Below, piece by piece: positions 1-9,448 of a stretch of DNA of 64,000 nt. The position numbers and the translations under genes are program-made. Within the stretch, counting starts at the first letter, position 1; every line of letters begins with the position of its first letter. The stretch comes from JALYXI01 sp963716685. GTDB taxonomy: Bacteria; Acidobacteriota; Terriglobia; Bryobacterales; Bryobacteraceae. The notes under the pieces were generated by a model. It saw nothing but the letters and a program-made list of their open reading frames with translations. It ran no database searches and was not told where the DNA came from. Where the stretch lies: assembly GCA_963716685.1 (NCBI GenBank), contig CAVQTR010000006.1, positions 496,001-560,000 of the forward strand. Direction: 5' to 3'.

Positions 1-2
1 AA

Positions 3-101
3 ATCCCGCACTGGAACCGCAACTACATCAGCGAGGGCGGCTCCTCCATCCTCGGCAACGCCATTCCTCCCCCCAAAGTCCGCGGCATCAGCGCGGAATA
101 G
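3..101 (+). CDS. 3' end of an unidentified gene (partial)
   Basis: The window opens inside a plus-strand gene. The frame starting at base 3 reads 32 residues (IPHWNRNYISEGG... ending KVRGISAE) to a TAG at 99-101. The other two forward frames give arginine- and serine-rich noise, and the third positions here are strongly G/C, so this frame is probably real. The fragment is too short to assign to a family. It overlaps by 14 bases the end of the convergent gene at 88-1032. Confidence 0.45.
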   Translation: MPHWNRNYISEGGSSILGNAIPPPKVRGISAE

Positions 102-1032
102 GCGGCGGCGCAGGAGGTCTGTGGGGCGTCGATCCTGAGCCGAACATCTGCACCAGGCGGTCGATAAGCTCCTGCGGGATGTCGGCCTTAATGCGGATGT
201 TGCGGGCCTCTCGCTCCACCTGAATGCCGTCCCAGATCCGCAGCAGTTCCGGCTGGCTGTCCGGAACGCTCAGGCGTCCGAAACCGATCAGGCCGCGCGC
301 GGCATCCGCCAGGTTTTTGGCATCCAGGTCCGTGCGGCAGCTCCCTTCTGCAATCGCGCTCAGCCCGCGGCTGAGGTTGGCTTCAAAGGCGGTGTTCTGC
401 AACGTGCGGAAGATCTTGCCGAAATTGGCGGCATTGCCCGAATCCGGAATGTTGTTGGCGATGAAATCGGCACCGCCGAGCGACACCGCCCAAAGCTGAA
501 ACTGGATCGGAACCGCGCGCGCCTTCGCCAGCAGAGCGGTCGCGCCTTCGCGGCTTCCGGCCTTATACTGATCGAGCGCTTCGTGCATGGTCGAGATCGG
601 TCCGGCCACCGCCAACGTTGGATCCAGAATGCAAAAACCGGAATCCTCTCCATCGTTCGCGTAGATCACGTAGCCGTGATAGCTGACCTTCCGGATGTCT
701 TTGAGCCTCGCGACATTGTCGGTGACATGGAAGGACCCGCGCGCCAGCAGAATGCCGTTCTTCGCTTTGGCGCTGGACGCCACCAGCAGATCACGCACGT
801 CGCGCCGGGGGTCAAATCCGGTAGTGGCCGCAAATTCGTCCAGCTGATCGAACTTCTCCCGTACCACCAGACGCTGATACAGCGGCGTGCCTTTCAACTG
901 ATCCATGCGTGCGCCGAACAGGGAGACGGAATCGGCCGGAACCAGCCGCGCGAGCACGTTATCCACGCGCTCCTCCGACCGGCAGAACGGAAGCACGGCG
1001 ATCATCACCAGAAACGGAAGAGCCCGGGTCAT
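88..1032 (-). CDS. Exported protein of unknown function, third gene of an ABC exporter operon
   Basis: This 314-residue protein starts with an N-terminal hydrophobic segment (MTRALPFLVMIAVLPFC), so it is probably exported or lipid-anchored, although the residues before Cys are not a classical lipobox. The rest is soluble, with a proline-rich tail. The ATG at 1032 was chosen because it lies one base after the TAA of the permease gene (1034-1036), as expected for translational coupling. An upstream in-frame extension would run into that permease. I do not recognise the family; it resembles the DUF3352-like proteins described beside transporters only in general character. The context suggests an accessory to the ABC exporter encoded upstream. 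Confidence 0.75.
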   Translation of the reverse strand: MTRALPFLVMIAVLPFCRSEERVDNVLARLVPADSVSLFGARMDQLKGTPLYQRLVVREKFDQLDEFAATTGFDPRRDVRDLLVASSAKAKNGILLARGSFHVTDNVARLKDIRKVSYHGYVIYANDGEDSGFCILDPTLAVAGPISTMHEALDQYKAGSREGATALLAKARAVPIQFQLWAVSLGGADFIANNIPDSGNAANFGKIFRTLQNTAFEANLSRGLSAIAEGSCRTDLDAKNLADAARGLIGFGRLSVPDSQPELLRIWDGIQVEREARNIRIKADIPQELIDRLVQMFGSGSTPHRPPAPPPIPR

Positions 1033-1033
1033 G

Positions 1034-1870
1034 TTAGTAGTTCTTTCGCTGAAACAAATAAAGGCCGCAGCCAAGGCACACCAGTCCGAATAGAGCCGTG
1101 GTCCACAACGGCATCCACGATTCCACCGGCTGGCCCAGAACGATGCGCCGCAGCATCTGCCCCAGATCGACCGCCTTCGGCAGCGCGTAATAAAGCCCGC
1201 GCACCACATCCCGCGACCATTCGGAACTCAGCAGCTTCGTCAGGCCGGTCCGGAACGACAGAATCACGCTGATGATCATCAGCCCAAACGTGACCATGGT
1301 CGCCACCACCGCGCTGTCCCACAGTACGCCCACCAGCAGCACCACTGCCAGGTAGACGCTGAACATGAACACGGTCAGAATGCTGCCCCACAGAAAACCC
1401 GCTGTCCACACGCCGGTTTTCACTCCGAAGATGATCCAGAGCGCCAGAACGGGGTAGAAAATGTTGAGCGCGATCAGAAGCAGGTTGCCCAGATAGCGTC
1501 CCAGCAGGATGTGAAAGCGCTCCACCGGTTTCGAAAGCAGCAGTTCGATGCGGCCGGGCTCGAAGATCGTCGGAATCAGTCCGGCCGATGCCAGCACCGC
1601 CAACAGCATGCCGAAACCGTACAGCGTCGCCGCAATGGCCGCGTGCGCCTGACGCACCATCAAGTCCACATCCTGCGCGCGGCCGCTGTTGCCGAACAGG
1701 CTGACCGTGGCGAGCGAGCCGGCGACGATGTCGACTTTGACGATCAGGAGGACGAACAAAATCAGCGCTGTGGAGCAGCCGAAGAAGCCCCAGACGATCT
1801 TGCGCGCGGACGCTTCGCGGAAAGTGTCCACAATCAGTGCGGAGGTTTGCACCGCCACTCTATTTGGCAC
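1034..1870 (-). CDS. ABC-2 type exporter permease
   Basis: The product is a 278-residue membrane protein with about six hydrophobic segments, beginning near residue 28 (FFGCSTALILFVLLIV) and ending with LFGLVCLGCGLYLF before a short basic tail. The phrase FEPGRIELLLSKPV in the first cytoplasmic loop is typical of ABC-2 permeases (NatB/YhaP-like) that work with a DrrA-type ATPase. Its first 11 bases overlap the end of the ATPase gene (1860-2780), and its stop is one base from the next gene, so the three genes form one operon. Substrate is unknown; export is inferred from the family. Confidence 0.88.
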   Translation of the reverse strand: MPNRVAVQTSALIVDTFREASARKIVWGFFGCSTALILFVLLIVKVDIVAGSLATVSLFGNSGRAQDVDLMVRQAHAAIAATLYGFGMLLAVLASAGLIPTIFEPGRIELLLSKPVERFHILLGRYLGNLLLIALNIFYPVLALWIIFGVKTGVWTAGFLWGSILTVFMFSVYLAVVLLVGVLWDSAVVATMVTFGLMIISVILSFRTGLTKLLSSEWSRDVVRGLYYALPKAVDLGQMLRRIVLGQPVESWMPLWTTALFGLVCLGCGLYLFQRKNY

Positions 1871-2780
1871 TGACGGTCCTCATGAACACCTCTTCCAAGG
1901 TGCTGTTTACCCGGCCCAGCTTTTCGATATCGCAGTGCTCGGCGCGCAGCAGATCCACCGCCTGATTGGCTGCCTCGCGGTTATCGAAAAGAGCCGAGAA
2001 CGAACCGTTGTTCTGTGAGAAGCTTTTTGCCCGGGAGCGCAAATCCGTCGCGAGGCGTTCCGGAACGGCTTCCGCTTCCACGCTGTATCCGCTGCCTGCC
2101 GTCAGATCCTGCACACGCCCTTCCAGCGCGACCTTGCCGCCGTGGATGATCGCCACGTCGCGGCAGAACAACTCCACTTCCACCAGCAGATGCGAGTTCA
2201 GGAAAATGGTGACGCCCTTCTGTTCCAGCGCGTTCAGGATATCGCGGATCTGTCGGCGTCCGACGGGATCCACGCCATCCGAGGGTTCGTCCAGCACCAG
2301 AAGCATCGGATCGTGCATCAGCGCCTGAGCCAGCCCAACGCGCTGCAGCATGCCTTTCGAATACTTGCCGAGGCGTGTTTCGCCCCAGTCCTTCAGGCCC
2401 ACCGTTTCCAGCAGCTCGGGAATCCGTTTGTGGCGGAGGGCGGTTTCCATCCCGGAGAGAGCGCCGTAGAAATCCAGCATGCCGCGCCCGGTCATGTATG
2501 TCGGAAAGCGGTGGTTTTCCGGCAGGTAGCCGATAGGCTGGCGCGCCGCGCGGGTTCGCGTGTCGATTCCGAAGACGCGCGCCTGTCCTGCAGTGGGATG
2601 CGCGCAGGAAAGCAGCATCTTCACGAACGTGGTTTTGCCCGCGCCATTCGGGCCGAGCAGGCCGTACGTGGCGCCGCGTTCCACCCGCAGGGAAACGCCG
2701 TCCACGGCGCGGAACTCCTTCTTCGACCAGCCTTTCCGGAATACTTTGGTCAGGCCTTCGGTCTCGATCGCGTATGTCAT
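1860..2780 (-). CDS. ABC transporter ATP-binding protein
   Basis: This 306-residue ATPase of the DrrA/CcmA class energises the permease encoded directly downstream. Walker A is GPNGAGKTT near residue 43-51, the signature is YSKGM near 140 (a common variant of LSGGQ in this class), Walker B is LLVLDEP near 160, and the switch His follows in LNSHL near 196. The C-terminal 80 residues form the extra domain typical of exporters of this type and end in EEVFMRTVSAK. The ATG at 2780 is preferred to a TTG four codons upstream because a purine-rich GGTACGGGG lies just ahead. The substrate cannot be read from sequence. Confidence 0.93.
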   Translation of the reverse strand: MTYAIETEGLTKVFRKGWSKKEFRAVDGVSLRVERGATYGLLGPNGAGKTTFVKMLLSCAHPTAGQARVFGIDTRTRAARQPIGYLPENHRFPTYMTGRGMLDFYGALSGMETALRHKRIPELLETVGLKDWGETRLGKYSKGMLQRVGLAQALMHDPMLLVLDEPSDGVDPVGRRQIRDILNALEQKGVTIFLNSHLLVEVELFCRDVAIIHGGKVALEGRVQDLTAGSGYSVEAEAVPERLATDLRSRAKSFSQNNGSFSALFDNREAANQAVDLLRAEHCDIEKLGRVNSTLEEVFMRTVSAK

Positions 2781-2841
2781 GCCCCGTACCAAATAAGTAA
2801 CGTGATTCGGCTCCGCTTTGTTCCCTTCGTATTATGAACGC

Positions 2842-3672
2842 ATGAGGATCGATGCGCACCAGCACTTCTGGGATCTGGACCGATTTGAATACTCGTGGAT
2901 GCCAGACGGCGAGAACGTCCTGCGGCGCAATTATCTGCCCTCGGATTTGTGGCCCATTCTGGAAGAGCACCGCTTCGGTGGAACTGTTCTGGTGCAGGCG
3001 AATACGCGGATCGAAGAGACCGATTGGTTCCTGCAGCTGGCGGTGGAGAACCCGTGGATTCTCGGCGTAGTCGGCTGGGTGGATTTGACGTCGCCGGAAC
3101 TTGGCGCCACGCTCGACCGGCTGCAGCAGCATCCGAAATTCAAGGGAGTGCGGCATCCGGTTCACGATGAAGATGACGACCGCTGGCTTCTTCGCGACGA
3201 CGTTCTGGCGGGGCTGGCCGAAGTGGCCCGCCGCGAACTGCCCTACGATCTGCTGCTGCGGCCGGTGCATCTGCCGCTGGTGCCGCTGCTGGTGGAACGA
3301 GTGCCGGACCTGCGCATGGTGATTGATCACATTGCCAAGCCGTTCATCGCCGATCATCTGATGGAGGGCTGGCAGGAAGATATCGCCACCGCGGCGGAAT
3401 CGCCTCAAATCTATTGCAAGCTCTCGGGCATGATCACGGAAGCCGATCCGAAAGGCTGGAAGGCCGAAGACCTGCAGCCGTTCGTGCAGCATGCCCTGAG
3501 CGTATTCGGTCCGGAACGGCTGATGTTCGGCAGCGACTGGCCCGTTTGTAAGCTGGCCGGCAGCTGGAAGCAGGTGCTGGCGGCATTCACGCAGGCCATT
3601 GGCGCGCAAAGCCAGGAAGTCCGGGAGCAGCTTCTGGGCGGCACCGCAGCGAGGTTTTACGCCCTCGGATGA
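2842..3672 (+). CDS. Amidohydrolase family 2 (L-fuconolactonase-like lactonase)
   Basis: The product is a 276-residue TIM-barrel metal hydrolase of COG3618. It opens with the metal motif DAHQHFWD, carries VIDHIAKP near residue 165 and closes the site with FGSDWPVC near 227. Family members open sugar-acid lactones (fuconolactone, rhamnonolactone, 2-pyrone dicarboxylate), so a lactonase in sugar oxidation is the likely role, but the substrate is not determined. The ATG at 2842 is used; an in-frame TTG at 2818 is less likely. The stop TGA overlaps the ATG of the MFS gene, so the two are co-translated. Confidence 0.88.
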   Translation: MRIDAHQHFWDLDRFEYSWMPDGENVLRRNYLPSDLWPILEEHRFGGTVLVQANTRIEETDWFLQLAVENPWILGVVGWVDLTSPELGATLDRLQQHPKFKGVRHPVHDEDDDRWLLRDDVLAGLAEVARRELPYDLLLRPVHLPLVPLLVERVPDLRMVIDHIAKPFIADHLMEGWQEDIATAAESPQIYCKLSGMITEADPKGWKAEDLQPFVQHALSVFGPERLMFGSDWPVCKLAGSWKQVLAAFTQAIGAQSQEVREQLLGGTAARFYALG

Positions 3673-4874
3673 AGACCGCGTTCCGCATTTTGCTGGCGAT
3701 CAGTTTCTGCCATTTCCTGAACGACATGGTGCAGTCGCTGCTGCCGGCGATCTACCCATTGTTGAAGACATCCTTTCACCTCAACTTTGCGCAGATCGGA
3801 TTGATCACGCTGACATTCCAGATGACCGCGTCGCTGCTGCAACCGCTGGTCGGCTGGTACACGGACCGGCGGCCGATGCCGTATTCCCTGCCGATCGGCA
3901 TGGGGCTGACGCTGCTCGGACTGCTGGCGCTTTCCGCCGCGCCTTCCTTTCCCATGCTGCTGGGAGCGGCCTCGCTGGTGGGCATGGGTTCGGCAGTATT
4001 CCATCCCGAATCTTCCCGCGTGGCGCGGCTGGCATCGGGCGGACAGCATGGTCTGGCCCAATCGGTGTTTCAGGTGGGCGGCAACGCGGGTTCCGCGGTG
4101 GGTCCGCTGCTGGCCGCCTTCATCGTGCTGCCGCGCGGACAGGGCAGCATCGCCTGGTTTTCGACCGCCGCGCTGCTCGGCATGGCCGTGCTCACCAGTG
4201 TGGGTTCGTGGTCGAAGAAGAACCGGCCTGCTGTAAGTAAGACGCGTGCGCAGGGCGGCGAAAGCGCGAGCGGACTCTCACGGGGAAAGATCTTCTCGGC
4301 GGTCGCCATCCTGCTGGCGCTGATCTTCTCGAAATACTTCTATCTGGTGAGCCTTAGCAGCTACTACACCTTTTATCTGATCGACCGCTTTCACGTCTCC
4401 GTGCAAAGCGCGCAACTGCATCTGTTTCTCTTCCTGGGCGCGGTGGCGGCCGGAACCATTGTGGGCGGACCGGTGGGCGACCGCTTTGGACGCAAGTATG
4501 TGATCTGGTGCTCCATACTCGGCGTGCTGCCGTTTACGTTGATTCTGCCGCACGCCAATCTGTTTTGGACCAGCATTCTGACCGTGATCATCGGCCTGAT
4601 CCTGGCGTCGGCGTTCTCGGCCATTCTGGTTTATGCGCAGGAACTGGCGCCGGGGAACGTCGGCATGATCTCCGGTCTGTTCTTCGGCTTCGCGTTCGGT
4701 ATGGGCGGCCTGGGCGCGGCCCTTCTGGGACAACTGGCCGATCACACCAGCATCCGTTTCGTGTATCAGGTGTGCGCCTACCTGCCGGCGATCGGTTTAC
4801 TTACCGGCTTCCTGCCGGATCTGGAGGGACATCGCACCGCAAAGCCGGTGCTCTCGGAATCGTCCCGTGCCTAA
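3669..4874 (+). CDS. MFS transporter, fosmidomycin-resistance (Fsr) type
   Basis: This 401-residue protein has twelve predicted membrane helices. Its N-terminus, with HFLNDMVQSLLPAIYP, is the hallmark of the Fsr subgroup of the major facilitator superfamily. The cytoplasmic loop motif DRFGRK lies near residue 272. Fsr proteins are drug/H+ antiporters, although the coupling here to an amidohydrolase (ATGA overlap) could mean transport of a sugar acid or lactone instead. Its TAA overlaps the TAG of convergent secA by four bases (CTAA at 4871-4874). Confidence 0.9.
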   Translation: MKTAFRILLAISFCHFLNDMVQSLLPAIYPLLKTSFHLNFAQIGLITLTFQMTASLLQPLVGWYTDRRPMPYSLPIGMGLTLLGLLALSAAPSFPMLLGAASLVGMGSAVFHPESSRVARLASGGQHGLAQSVFQVGGNAGSAVGPLLAAFIVLPRGQGSIAWFSTAALLGMAVLTSVGSWSKKNRPAVSKTRAQGGESASGLSRGKIFSAVAILLALIFSKYFYLVSLSSYYTFYLIDRFHVSVQSAQLHLFLFLGAVAAGTIVGGPVGDRFGRKYVIWCSILGVLPFTLILPHANLFWTSILTVIIGLILASAFSAILVYAQELAPGNVGMISGLFFGFAFGMGGLGAALLGQLADHTSIRFVYQVCAYLPAIGLLTGFLPDLEGHRTAKPVLSESSRA

Positions 4875-7684
4875 GAGCCGTGGCACTTCTTGTATTTCTT
4901 GCCGCTGCCGCAGGGACAGGGATCGTTGCGGCCGGTCTTATCGCCTTTGATGACGGGCTGGGGGCTGGCGGAGGCGCCATCGCCGCCAATGAACTGCAGT
5001 TGCGCCATTTCGCGATCCTTATTGCGCTCGATCTTGCGTGTATAGTCCTGCACCACGGCCTGGGCGGCCTGGCGATCGGCCTCCTGGACCTGTACCTCCT
5101 GCTCTTCCTCTTCCTCGTACTCTTCATCGCTCCCGGGTTCGAAGGGAAGTTCCGGGCGGCCGGGCTCGAAGGTGAAGGTATACAGAATGCGAAGAGTCTC
5201 GTCCTCGATGCGGTCCATCATGTCCTGGAACAGCGCAAACGATTCCTTCTTGTACTCGACCAGCGGATCCTTCTGGCCATAACCTCGCAGTCCGATCCCC
5301 TCTTTGAGGTGGTCCATGGAGAGGAGGTGATCCTTCCACTGATCGTCAACCACCTGGAGGATGATCATGCGCTCGGTCTGGCGCATGATGTCAGGTCCGA
5401 TCAGATCTTCTTTCTGCTGGTATTTATGAACGAGCTGTTCATCGATGGCTTCTTCAATCTCCACGCGCGTCATGCCGGCGAAATCGGAATCGATCCGATG
5501 ACCGAACTGTGACTGAATATCAGTGCGGAGGCCCGAGATGTCGTACTTGTCGGGGTGCATGCCCTCGGGGCAGCGGAGATCGATGAAGGCACCCACCGAG
5601 CCTCGGGTCATGTCAAGCACATGCTCTTTCTGATCGATGCCTTCGAGTGAATCGCGCCGCATCTTGTAGACCGCGGTGCGCTGCTTGTTCATGACATCGT
5701 CGTACTCGAGCAGGTGTTTGCGCGATTCGAAGTTCTGAACTTCCACGGCCTGCTGGGCGGCGGCGATCCGTTTGGTAATCAGCTTCGATTCGATCGGCAC
5801 GTCTTCCTCCATGCCGAGGCGGAGCATCAGGTTCTGCATGCGCTCGCCGCCGAAGATGCGGAGGAGATCGTCCTGAAGAGAGAGATAGAAACGGGAGCTG
5901 CCGGGATCGCCCTGGCGGCCGGCGCGGCCACGAAGCTGGTTATCGATGCGGCGGGATTCGTGACGTTCGGTGCCCAGAATGTGCAGCCCGCCAAGTGCCA
6001 CCACTTCGTCGTGTTCCTTTGACGTGGAGACCTTGTATTTCTCGATGGTCTCTTCCCATTCCGCTTTGCCCTCGGGAGTGGTCATCATCACTTCGGGGTC
6101 TTTTCCGGCCTTGCGCATGGATTCGCGCGCGCGCGATTCCGCGTTGCCGCCCAGAAGAATATCGGTACCGCGGCCCGCCATATTGGTGGAAACGGTAACG
6201 GCGCCTTTGCGGCCGGCCTGCGCCACTATGTACGCTTCGCGTTCGTGATTCTTGGCGTTGAGCACCTCATGCTTCACGCCGAGCTTCCGCAGGTAACCGG
6301 ACAGACGTTCGGATTTTTCGACCGAGATAGTGCCGACGAGAACCGGCTGGCCGCGCTCGTTGTACTCCTTCACTTCCTTGGCGGCGTTGCGGAACTTTTC
6401 GTCCTCGGTGCGATAGACCAGATCCTGGTGTTCCTTCCGCAGCATGGTGCGATTCGTCGGGATCTCGACCACGTCGAGTTTGTAGATTTTCTGGAACTCG
6501 GCCGCTTCCGTTGTGGCGGTACCCGTCATGCCGGCGAGCTTGGCATACATGCGGAAGTAATTCTGAAACGTGATGGTCGCAAGCGTTTGGTTCTCGCGCT
6601 CGATGCGGACGTTCTCCTTGGCTTCAACGGCCTGATGCAGTCCATCGCTCCAGCGGCGGCCCGGCATGAGGCGGCCGGTGAACTCGTCGACGATGATCAC
6701 TTCGCCATCCTTAACGACGTAATCCTTATCGAGGTGGAAGAGCACGTGAGCTTTGAGCGCTTGTTGCACGTGGTGGTTCCACTCGATGAATTCGGGCTCG
6801 TAGAGGTTGGGAATGTTGAGAAGCTTCTCCACCTTGAGCACGCCCTCTTCGGTGAGAGCGACCGAGCGGTGCTTTTCATCGACCGTGAAATCGCCCGTAG
6901 TGTATTTCTCGCCGGGCTCTTTGCCTTCGATCACTTCGCCGCGGATCAGGCTGGGGATGATGCGGTTGGTTTTGTAGTATTTATCGGTGGACTGCTGGCT
7001 GGGGCCGGAGATGATGAGCGGGGTACGGGCTTCGTCGATCAGGATGGAGTCCACTTCGTCGACGATGGCAAAATTGTGGCCGCGCTGGACGCAGTTGGCC
7101 AGCTGGAACTTCATGTTGTCGCGAAGGTAATCGAAGCCAAACTCGTTGTTGGTGCCATAGGTGATGTCGGCGCCATAGCTTTCCTGGCGCTCGCGGTCAT
7201 CAAGATCGTGAACGATGATGCCGGTGGTAAGGCCGAGGAAGCGATAGAGGCGGCCCATCCATTCGGCGTCGCGGCGGGCGAGGTAGTCGTTGACGGTGAC
7301 GACGTGAACGCCCTTGCCGGAGAGGGCATTCAGGTAGGTGGGAAGCGTGGCGACCAGCGTTTTGCCTTCGCCGGTTTTCATCTCGGCGATTCTGCCTTTG
7401 TGCAGCACCATGCCGCCGATCAGCTGGACGTCGAAGTGGCGCATGTTGAGGACGCGGCGTCCGCCTTCGCGGCAGACGGCGAAGGCTTCAATCAGGAGAT
7501 CGTCAAGAGAGGCGCCCTGCCCGAGCTGTTCGCGAAAGCCGATGGTTTTTGCGGCGAGATCGATATCGGAAAGCTTCCGAAGCTCCGGTTCGAGCGCGTT
7601 AATGGCGGCGACGGTGGGCTGCAGGGCCTTCACTTCGCGCTCATTTTTCGTGCCGAAGATTTTGGCCAGGATTGGATCGATCAT
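4871..7684 (-). CDS. secA: Preprotein translocase ATPase SecA
   Basis: This is the motor that drives unfolded preproteins through SecYEG. The 937 residues are full length for the family. The start reads MIDPILAKIFGTKNERE. Walker A (MKTGEGKT) lies at 102-109, the DEAD-like box DEVDSILIDEA lies near 210, and the helicase-like second domain includes NMAGRGTDILLGG and GRAGRQGDPG. An acidic linker (EEYEEEEEQE) precedes the zinc-binding C-terminus CPCGSGKKYKKCHG. The gene appears intact and monocistronic; a hairpin lies 27-57 bases upstream of the start. Confidence 0.98.
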   Translation of the reverse strand: MIDPILAKIFGTKNEREVKALQPTVAAINALEPELRKLSDIDLAAKTIGFREQLGQGASLDDLLIEAFAVCREGGRRVLNMRHFDVQLIGGMVLHKGRIAEMKTGEGKTLVATLPTYLNALSGKGVHVVTVNDYLARRDAEWMGRLYRFLGLTTGIIVHDLDDRERQESYGADITYGTNNEFGFDYLRDNMKFQLANCVQRGHNFAIVDEVDSILIDEARTPLIISGPSQQSTDKYYKTNRIIPSLIRGEVIEGKEPGEKYTTGDFTVDEKHRSVALTEEGVLKVEKLLNIPNLYEPEFIEWNHHVQQALKAHVLFHLDKDYVVKDGEVIIVDEFTGRLMPGRRWSDGLHQAVEAKENVRIERENQTLATITFQNYFRMYAKLAGMTGTATTEAAEFQKIYKLDVVEIPTNRTMLRKEHQDLVYRTEDEKFRNAAKEVKEYNERGQPVLVGTISVEKSERLSGYLRKLGVKHEVLNAKNHEREAYIVAQAGRKGAVTVSTNMAGRGTDILLGGNAESRARESMRKAGKDPEVMMTTPEGKAEWEETIEKYKVSTSKEHDEVVALGGLHILGTERHESRRIDNQLRGRAGRQGDPGSSRFYLSLQDDLLRIFGGERMQNLMLRLGMEEDVPIESKLITKRIAAAQQAVEVQNFESRKHLLEYDDVMNKQRTAVYKMRRDSLEGIDQKEHVLDMTRGSVGAFIDLRCPEGMHPDKYDISGLRTDIQSQFGHRIDSDFAGMTRVEIEEAIDEQLVHKYQQKEDLIGPDIMRQTERMIILQVVDDQWKDHLLSMDHLKEGIGLRGYGQKDPLVEYKKESFALFQDMMDRIEDETLRILYTFTFEPGRPELPFEPGSDEEYEEEEEQEVQVQEADRQAAQAVVQDYTRKIERNKDREMAQLQFIGGDGASASPQPVIKGDKTGRNDPCPCGSGKKYKKCHGS

Positions 7685-7710
7685 GTAAGTCTCATCTCTA
7701 TCATCAGGTA

Positions 7711-7741
7711 GGTGCCATCTCCATCAACAGGAGGTGACACC
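7711..7741. repeat. Imperfect inverted repeat ahead of secA
   Basis: GGTGCCATCTCC and GGAGGTGACACC are separated by seven bases and pair at 10 of 12 positions. The element sits in the 255-base gap between secA and the next minus-strand gene, 27 bases before the secA start. It may be a leader hairpin of the secA mRNA or a terminator of the upstream gene, but no T-tract follows it on the minus strand. The rest of this gap shows nothing I can name. Confidence 0.45.
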
Positions 7742-7939
7742 TTCATTTTAGCTTGCCGGGGCGGTGTCATCGCCGGAATCAGCGACGGCGGAACTCTCGC
7801 CTGCGCTGTTCTCGATTTGAGAATGAAATGGCGGCATGATCTGTAGCGAGGGTTTCCGGGAAGCGGCCCACGCCGAGCAGCTTCTCCGGCGAAATGCGAT
7901 CCTGATTGTCGAATTCGGTGAATCGGGCCGGACATGAGG

Positions 7940-9448
7940 TCATCTGAGACTGCCGCAGGGATTAGCGACGGCGCCCGGCGTAGTGTGGCTGAAATCGCCG
8001 TTGGCTTCGGTGGCCTGGCTGGCCGGCACCAGACCTGGCCAGGGTGCGCGGGTCAGGAAAACCTGGTAAATGGTGTTGGTGGCGACCGTGCCGTGGCTGG
8101 GAATGCAGGGCAGCGGAAACCGGGCTTCGATGCCGCCGAAGATGTAGCCGATCAGTTCCTTTTCGCCGGGGGTGAAGCTCTGGAGGTTGACCACTTCGCC
8201 CGAGTTCTGGAACTTCGACGCCATGGCGAGATTGGCGAGAAAATCGACCGAGGCGCCGTGCAGCAGGTTGTCAGGGATCGGCTGCTGAGAGACGAACTCC
8301 TGGTATTTTCCGGTGCTGTCCTGCATCAGCGTCGCGATATCGGCGACAAACGGCAGGCCGTCGTTGCGGCCCTGTCTGCTGACGAGCTGATAAACCTGAG
8401 CCTGCGCGGCGCTTTGGTTCAAGAAGTAGTGGCTGATGCCCCCGAAGAAGGTGTGATAGATGCTCGATCCGTCCCACACGACCACCACGGGCGCTTCGTA
8501 GTTGCCAAAGTGCTGCGAAACACTCTGGTCGGGCGCAACCGAGATGCTGGTTCCGGCGCCGGTGATATAGACCGGGTAGTCGTAGGCTTTGATGGCGCCC
8601 GGCTGGAACACACCGCCGAAGATAGCAAAGCGCGGCTGCTGAGTGGCAGGATCGACATCGTAGACAGCCGCGAAATCCCGCCGGTTGAAGGGCGCGCTGG
8701 TTGACGATGAGGTGATGGGGCTCAGGGTACGAATCGCGAAGGGATTCAGCGTGATGCTGAACGGCAGAACGTTTTGCGTGTATGTCTGAGTAAAACCGCC
8801 GCTGCTGAACGGATTGTACTGGCCGTCGAAGATCTGACCGAAGGCGAGGAACTCGAGCCCGCTGGCCATGTGGGAGAGCGACCCGCCCGTGACCTTCATG
8901 GCCGGATTGGTGACCTGGTTGGCGGGGTCGGAGAGGAGTTTGGCCACTGCGGACTGCGTCTGGCTCCGCGAGGTTTTGCCGTTGACGGCGGAAAGGAGCG
9001 CGGGCACGGAAATGCGCGTGATGGTCGGGAACGTCAGGTACTGTTTGGTGGGACGGCTGAGACCGTACCCACCCACGATGTACCAGTCGCCTGTATCGGC
9101 GCGATACTCACATTCCTGATTGGTCGCCATTAGCGGGTCACTAAACGCGGGAGCGATGTGGGTGAGGTCGGCCAGTTTCGTGGCTTTCGCGATGGTGGGA
9201 TCGATGGACCAGAGGAATGTATTCGGGCCGGCAAAGTTGCCGGCTGGGTTGAAGGTGTGGAGACCCTGAAGACGACCGCCAAGAATAAGCCACTGCGTGG
9301 GCGAAACGTTCGCGATGCAGTAGGAATGCATGGCGGGAAGTCCGGCCGGGGTGGAGGGAACGAAAGTCAGTGTATAGGGAACGGGCGTGGGCGTCTGCGC
9401 CACGAGCGAGCAGGCGAACAGGCCAAGAGCGAAGCGACAGGCGATCAT
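7940..9448 (-). CDS. Exported protein of unknown function, third gene of the kinase operon
   Basis: The product is a 502-residue protein with a clear Sec signal peptide (MIACRFALGLFACSLVAQT). The mature part is rich in Gly, aromatic residues and Thr/Ser. Short recurring segments such as WLILGGRL, WYIVGGYGL, FAIFGGVFQ and YHTFFGG look like the blade strands of a Kelch-like beta-propeller, but I cannot confirm this by eye. The ATG at 9448 overlaps the TGA of the 662-residue gene (ATGA), so the two are translationally coupled. No enzyme motif was found, and I do not know its function. Confidence 0.82.
   Translation of the reverse strand: MIACRFALGLFACSLVAQTPTPVPYTLTFVPSTPAGLPAMHSYCIANVSPTQWLILGGRLQGLHTFNPAGNFAGPNTFLWSIDPTIAKATKLADLTHIAPAFSDPLMATNQECEYRADTGDWYIVGGYGLSRPTKQYLTFPTITRISVPALLSAVNGKTSRSQTQSAVAKLLSDPANQVTNPAMKVTGGSLSHMASGLEFLAFGQIFDGQYNPFSSGGFTQTYTQNVLPFSITLNPFAIRTLSPITSSSTSAPFNRRDFAAVYDVDPATQQPRFAIFGGVFQPGAIKAYDYPVYITGAGTSISVAPDQSVSQHFGNYEAPVVVVWDGSSIYHTFFGGISHYFLNQSAAQAQVYQLVSRQGRNDGLPFVADIATLMQDSTGKYQEFVSQQPIPDNLLHGASVDFLANLAMASKFQNSGEVVNLQSFTPGEKELIGYIFGGIEARFPLPCIPSHGTVATNTIYQVFLTRAPWPGLVPASQATEANGDFSHTTPGAVANPCGSLR

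Noticed and set aside
1981..3609. 542-codon minus-strand frame spanning the ABC ATPase start and the amidohydrolase
   Set aside because: It crosses two real genes on opposite strands and reads as Arg/Gln/His-rich noise.
6245..7711. 488-codon open frame opposite secA
   Set aside because: secA is a certain gene; the opposite frame is a mirror of its codon bias, with a biased Val/Ala/Asp/Gly composition and no motifs.
7681..7935. 84-codon minus-strand frame in the gap ahead of secA
   Set aside because: No ribosome-binding site is evident, the composition is unlike neighbouring genes and it overlaps the secA start and the hairpin.
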